A stretch of DNA of 64,000 nucleotides from NCBI RefSeq assembly GCF_026210795.1, contig NC_089432.1:1612001-1676000 (forward strand), written 5' to 3'. Shown in pieces: positions 60,501 through 64,000 of this stretch (positions are counted from its first letter, which is position 1; each line of letters starts with the position of its first letter). The DNA is from Rhizophagus irregularis. Its lineage: Eukaryota; Glomeromycota; Glomeromycetes; Glomerales; Glomeraceae. The position numbers and the translations under genes were made by a program. The notes below the pieces were generated by a model, which was given only the letters and a program-made list of their open reading frames with translations, had not been told where the DNA came from and made no database searches.

Positions 60501-61842
60501 TCAAGCAATGGCATATTGGATAAGACCATTAGGTTTATATGCTATATTTTTAATTTTGTTTGCCATTATTCCTCAGTTTAAACCAGTAGTTGCAGTAGAT
60601 ACAACTGGTGATACAATTATACTTACAATTGATACAACAACTTACTCACTTGAGCAAATCGGAATTGGAATATTTTATTACATTGGGTTATATTTATTAA
60701 TAAATGAATTTATGCAAATAAGGAAGTATAAGATCAAATACATTACAATGTTTAATTTATTTGATCTAAGCAGTATTATTTTGGGTATAATTGCTTTTTC
60801 TTTGTTAAATTATACAAATGTATACCAAATCAGTAATGAGGCAATAAGCATTATATATACAATAGTTACATTAATACTTTGGATTGAAATGGTATGTTTT
60901 ATGACTTTTAGATACTAATTTTCAATAGTTTTATATTAATTTACCTTTTACTTTCTAAAGCTCTTATGGCTTCGAATATTTTCAGTAATAGCCATAAATA
61001 TATTTATTTTTGGCAATATTTTAAAAAAGATCATACCATTTTTTACATTTATGTTTATTTTAATAATTGGATTTGGGAATTCAATGTAATATTGTTCTTG
61101 TTATTATTGATATATTAAGCATGATATTAAAAGAAAATTAACTTTATTTTATATTTATTTGCAGAATTTTTCTTCTTGGAAACGCGTCATATAGTGCTAT
61201 AGCCTCATCAAGTTCAACTTATAAATTAAAAGATGAAGATGCAGAATATAATTTAACAGGTCCAACTCAAGAAAATCCTGCTGATACAATATGGAATGCT
61301 ATACTTTCCATGTACTATTTGGGTACAATTAATTTGAATAATTATAGTGATAATTTGCCATTAAAGTTATTTGCTTTTGTTGCTAATGTTGTTATAGTTC
61401 TTGTTCTATTTAATATGATTATTGCATTGATGAAGTAAGTAATATATTTATTAAGAATGTATTTGTTTAAATGCTTATCTGACCTTTAATTTTGTTTAGT
61501 GATATATTTAAAAAAGCCAAAAATGATGGTAATCTTGGACTTTTGATGTATAGAAAAGAACTTATTGATGATTTTGAAAGACTTGATATTCCCCTTAATG
61601 ATCTTCAACTACATGATTCACCATATATTTGTTATCTTCAAGATCCTGACTTGATGAAAAAATGGATGAAAAAATCTCAAGAGCTTAGAGAAACAAAATT
61701 ATATTCATGGTTTAAAGAGAGTGTTGATAAAGAAAATATAACTTATGATGGAGTTGACATTACACCTTGGTATGAACTTATTTCAAGTAATGAGAATCAA
61801 GATTCTATATCAACTCCTGATCATATGACACTTTGGTTCTAG
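57505..61842 (+). CDS. Copy D: WD40-like propeller / TRP-like ion-channel protein, 1278 aa, 8 exons
   Basis: Exons: 57505-57652, 57745-59760, 59821-59952, 60023-60197, 60264-60891, 60961-61085, 61165-61434, 61500-61842. Introns are 60-92 bp, GT-AG, phases as in copy C; the joined frame is 1278 codons plus TAG. N-terminal propeller strands: VAISPDGSIVATFNP (~35-49), LGWSLAVSD, TCLVAISCVTD (~96-105), GIFAISTDSRLFAYSYGN and IIGQNSIQLWKS. Two hydrophobic helices at ~138-158 and ~170-190 (LFLILLFISYIAIST; LFFYLFFIIIPICIL) interrupt the propeller. C-terminal channel, residues ~825-1170: S1 (PLGLYAIFLILFAIIP), S2-S3 (FYYIGLYLLINEF ... LSSIILGIIAFSLL), S4-S5 (LWLRIFSVIAIN ... TFMFILIIGFG), an acidic 60-residue turret, the pore loop ILSMYYLGTINLNNY, and S6 ending NMIIALMNDIF as in TRP channels. 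Probable non-selective cation channel; activating signal unknown. Confidence 0.9.
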
Positions 61843-61975
61843 TTCTTTTATTTTCTATTACTTTTATTTTATATTTAGATTATATTGTATTTATTTATTT
61901 TTATTTTGATGTACTTTTTATTTTGATATTACTTATTTGATATTATTTGATTAATTTATAAAATAAATGATCTTT
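61843..61975 (+). terminator. Likely 3' untranslated region / polyadenylation region of copy D
   Basis: The sequence after the stop (TTATATTTAGATTATATT, TATTTTGATGTACTTTTTAT) is conserved with the 3' flanks of copies C and B. AATAAATG at about 61962 is a plausible polyadenylation signal. Exact end not determinable. Confidence 0.4.
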
Positions 61976-62345
61976 TATTGTTCAATTCCTATATTGCTAT
62001 ATATGAAAGTAAACATAATTTTAAGATATATTTGAAATATACTTATTTTAAAATTTGCGATATGCAGTACATATAATGTACTTTCAAAATATACTTTAAT
62101 ATACAACTATAGTATATTTTAAGTATATTTTTAGAATATAGAAAAATATATTTATAATGTACTTAAATTTTAATTAAGTATGCTTTTAATTATTTGACGA
62201 CATAAGATTAAATCATACCCGGCCAGGTCGTCAACGGAGCGAATTTTATTTTTTTATGTTTAACCAATCAAATTTCTCCAAATTACATCACGTGACATAC
62301 TAATTGTTGTATCGTTAAAAGATTATTAATAAGTTTTATTAATTA

Positions 62346-62840
62346 GTATGGTATCCGGACTTTTCACCAAAATCCATTTCACCGAAGCCATTTTATCGAA
62401 TGAACATTTCACCGAAAAATTATTTATTCCATTTGGTTATTTTATTGTTTTTATACTAAATACATGAAGAAATGTTTTCTAGAAAAATTTTTGAATTAGC
62501 TGATTTTTATTAAATTTATCTCGTTGTTTATAATAGTATATTAATAGTCTTTTTTACTAACTTTTTCGGGAATAAATGTTTTTAGGAAAATAAAGTTATT
62601 CATTAATTTCTTAACAATTAATATCAGTTGCTTGAATGTTAAAGTTATAATATCCTGAAAAAAAAATCTCTAAAAATAATTTAATTTTGCGCGATGAATA
62701 TTTTTTATTGAAATGTTAATCGATACCATTTCGGTGAAATGTCCATTTGGCGAAATGGACGATTCGGCGAAACGTCCCTTCGGCTTCGGCGAAATGTGTT
62801 TTGGTGAAATGGATTTCGATAAAATGTACTGTAACCAAAT
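62346..62840. mobile_element. TIR element with TTTCACCGAA / TTCGGTGAAA subterminal repeats
   Basis: The left end TATGGTATCCGGACTTTTCA then CCAAAATCCATTTCACCGAAG pairs imperfectly with the right end (...CTTCGGCGAAATGTGTTTTG, GTGAAATGGATTTCG, ACTGTAACCAAA). TAG flanks both sides (62343-62345; 62839-62841 approx.), possibly the target duplication. At least eight GGTGAAAT/GGCGAAAT motifs are present. No transposase. Confidence 0.65.
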
Positions 62841-64000
62841 AGTATATATTTATTAGTACAAATTTTAACGTGTGAAATTTTATAATTAGATGATAAAAAA
62901 TTTTTGTTCTTAAAAATATAAACCCGGCATTTAAAAACTAATTTTTAACTCTCTGTCACCTATTTTGAGTATATTTTAATAAATTTAATATTTTAAGTAC
63001 AATAAATTTCATGGGGAATGAACAAATAAGGTATGGTTTTTTATTATAAACTTCATTTTTTTTAATACATATCGCATTATATTTTTTTCAATTTTTATGT
63101 TATTATTATTATGATTTGAAAAATTTATATCAGTTAAAATTATTAATAACAGACATGTATAAATAATTAATAAGTAATTGGTATAAATACAAATATTAAA
63201 AAATAAATTTAACTATAAAAAATTCAATCTTTCGTCAAGAATAAGAATATTTTTATGTTTTTTTTTTGCTCTTTACTTTTTTTTTATTTAGTTTACAGAA
63301 ATTTTTATGAAGGTCTTAAAGTCTAAAAAATTTTTATATCAAGAGATATTTATTTTAAATGAATTCCTTTTTTGTATAAAACTGTAAATTTTGAGTAGGT
63401 TTTTATTCCAATTACAATTGAGCAAAAGAAGTGACAGAACATTGTAAGATAAATTTAACTAAACTTTTAAGGATAATTACCTATAATTAATATCTTTATG
63501 CAAAAGTTTATTCAATAAAACCACTTTAATATATGGACTTTATAAATTAATAATGAATAAGATTGAAACGTCTAATAAAATTTATTTACTAGAAATCACA
63601 CTTTAGGTTACACTTAGACCATTCTTTGATTCATTTGAAAGGTAAGTGATAATGTTGTAAGTAAAATTAAAAATTCAAAGTCGATTTATTTATTATTTAT
63701 TTATTTTATGTCAAGTAGGAAGCAGTTAAAGTAAAACTAAAATACAATCAAAGAAAGTATAGCGCTACATTAGGGCAGCTAACATCTAGTTACAGCCAGA
63801 CCCACACTTGTACGAAAAGGAAACCATAATACAACCATTACGGAACAACAATAGCACTAGATACAAAAAAGAAAAGGAATTGAGAACTACTCTAAAAAAA
63901 AAGAAAGAAAAGGATTAATACAATTATTGAATAGTACTATTATTAAAAAGGAAAGGTTTCACTATATTATATATATAAGATGTGGGTGCAATGAAACCCG
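62841..64000 (+). other. Intergenic, no gene recognised
   Basis: AT-rich until about 63700, then a more balanced, noncoding patch to the window edge (GCGCTACATTAGGGCAGCTA; GTGGGTGCAATGAAACCCG at the end). All frames are interrupted. It may be the beginning of a repeat that continues outside. Confidence 0.5.

Overview
The window looks like nuclear DNA of a very AT-rich, transposon-laden fungus, most probably a Glomeromycotina arbuscular mycorrhizal fungus close to Rhizophagus. The reasons are the short (60-96 bp) GT-AG spliceosomal introns with homologous phases, relics of TLDc-domain and protein-kinase families that are hugely expanded in that group, full non-LTR retrotransposons, and intergenic DNA packed with TIR elements. 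The species call is inference; no rRNA or other marker gene is present.

The backbone is a four-member, same-strand cluster of one unusual gene family: an N-terminal WD40-like beta-propeller, interrupted by a two-helix hydrophobic hairpin, followed by a C-terminal six-helix TRP-like cation-channel domain. Copy A (2188-8944) is dead, mosaic, 3'-truncated and filled with nested transposons. Copy B (11389-15269) is dead through a fusion deletion and frameshifts. Copies C (25671-29870, 1227 aa) and D (57505-61842, 1278 aa) are each reconstructed here as eight clean exons with identical intron phases. A shared upstream box lies about 100-110 bp before the ATG in B, C and D.

Region by region: 1-1260 holds two minisatellite arrays; 1277-1692 is a frameshifted relic; 2188-15269 is dead copies A and B with at least seven inserted elements; 15270-19980 holds kinase and TLDc relics plus direct repeats; 20395-24200 is a polypurine tract followed by a 172-bp satellite with a four-monomer higher-order repeat; 25567-29870 is intact copy C; 30245-33641 is a decayed non-LTR retrotransposon with a Mutator-like MITE inside its RNase H domain; 35354-36634 (minus) is an intronless secreted proteinase K-like protease, the only other clearly intact host gene; 37051-40520 is repeats and relics; 40810-54560 is a TIR element into which two non-LTR retrotransposons inserted (one 5'-truncated, one near full length with ORF1 and ORF2); 57394-61975 is intact copy D; the remainder is noncoding with one more TIR element.

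Functionally, C and D should encode membrane channels whose cytosolic or membrane-associated propeller could act as a sensor or scaffold; the protease acts outside the cell. Most of the other DNA is mobile-element biology that has broken and rearranged the channel-gene array.
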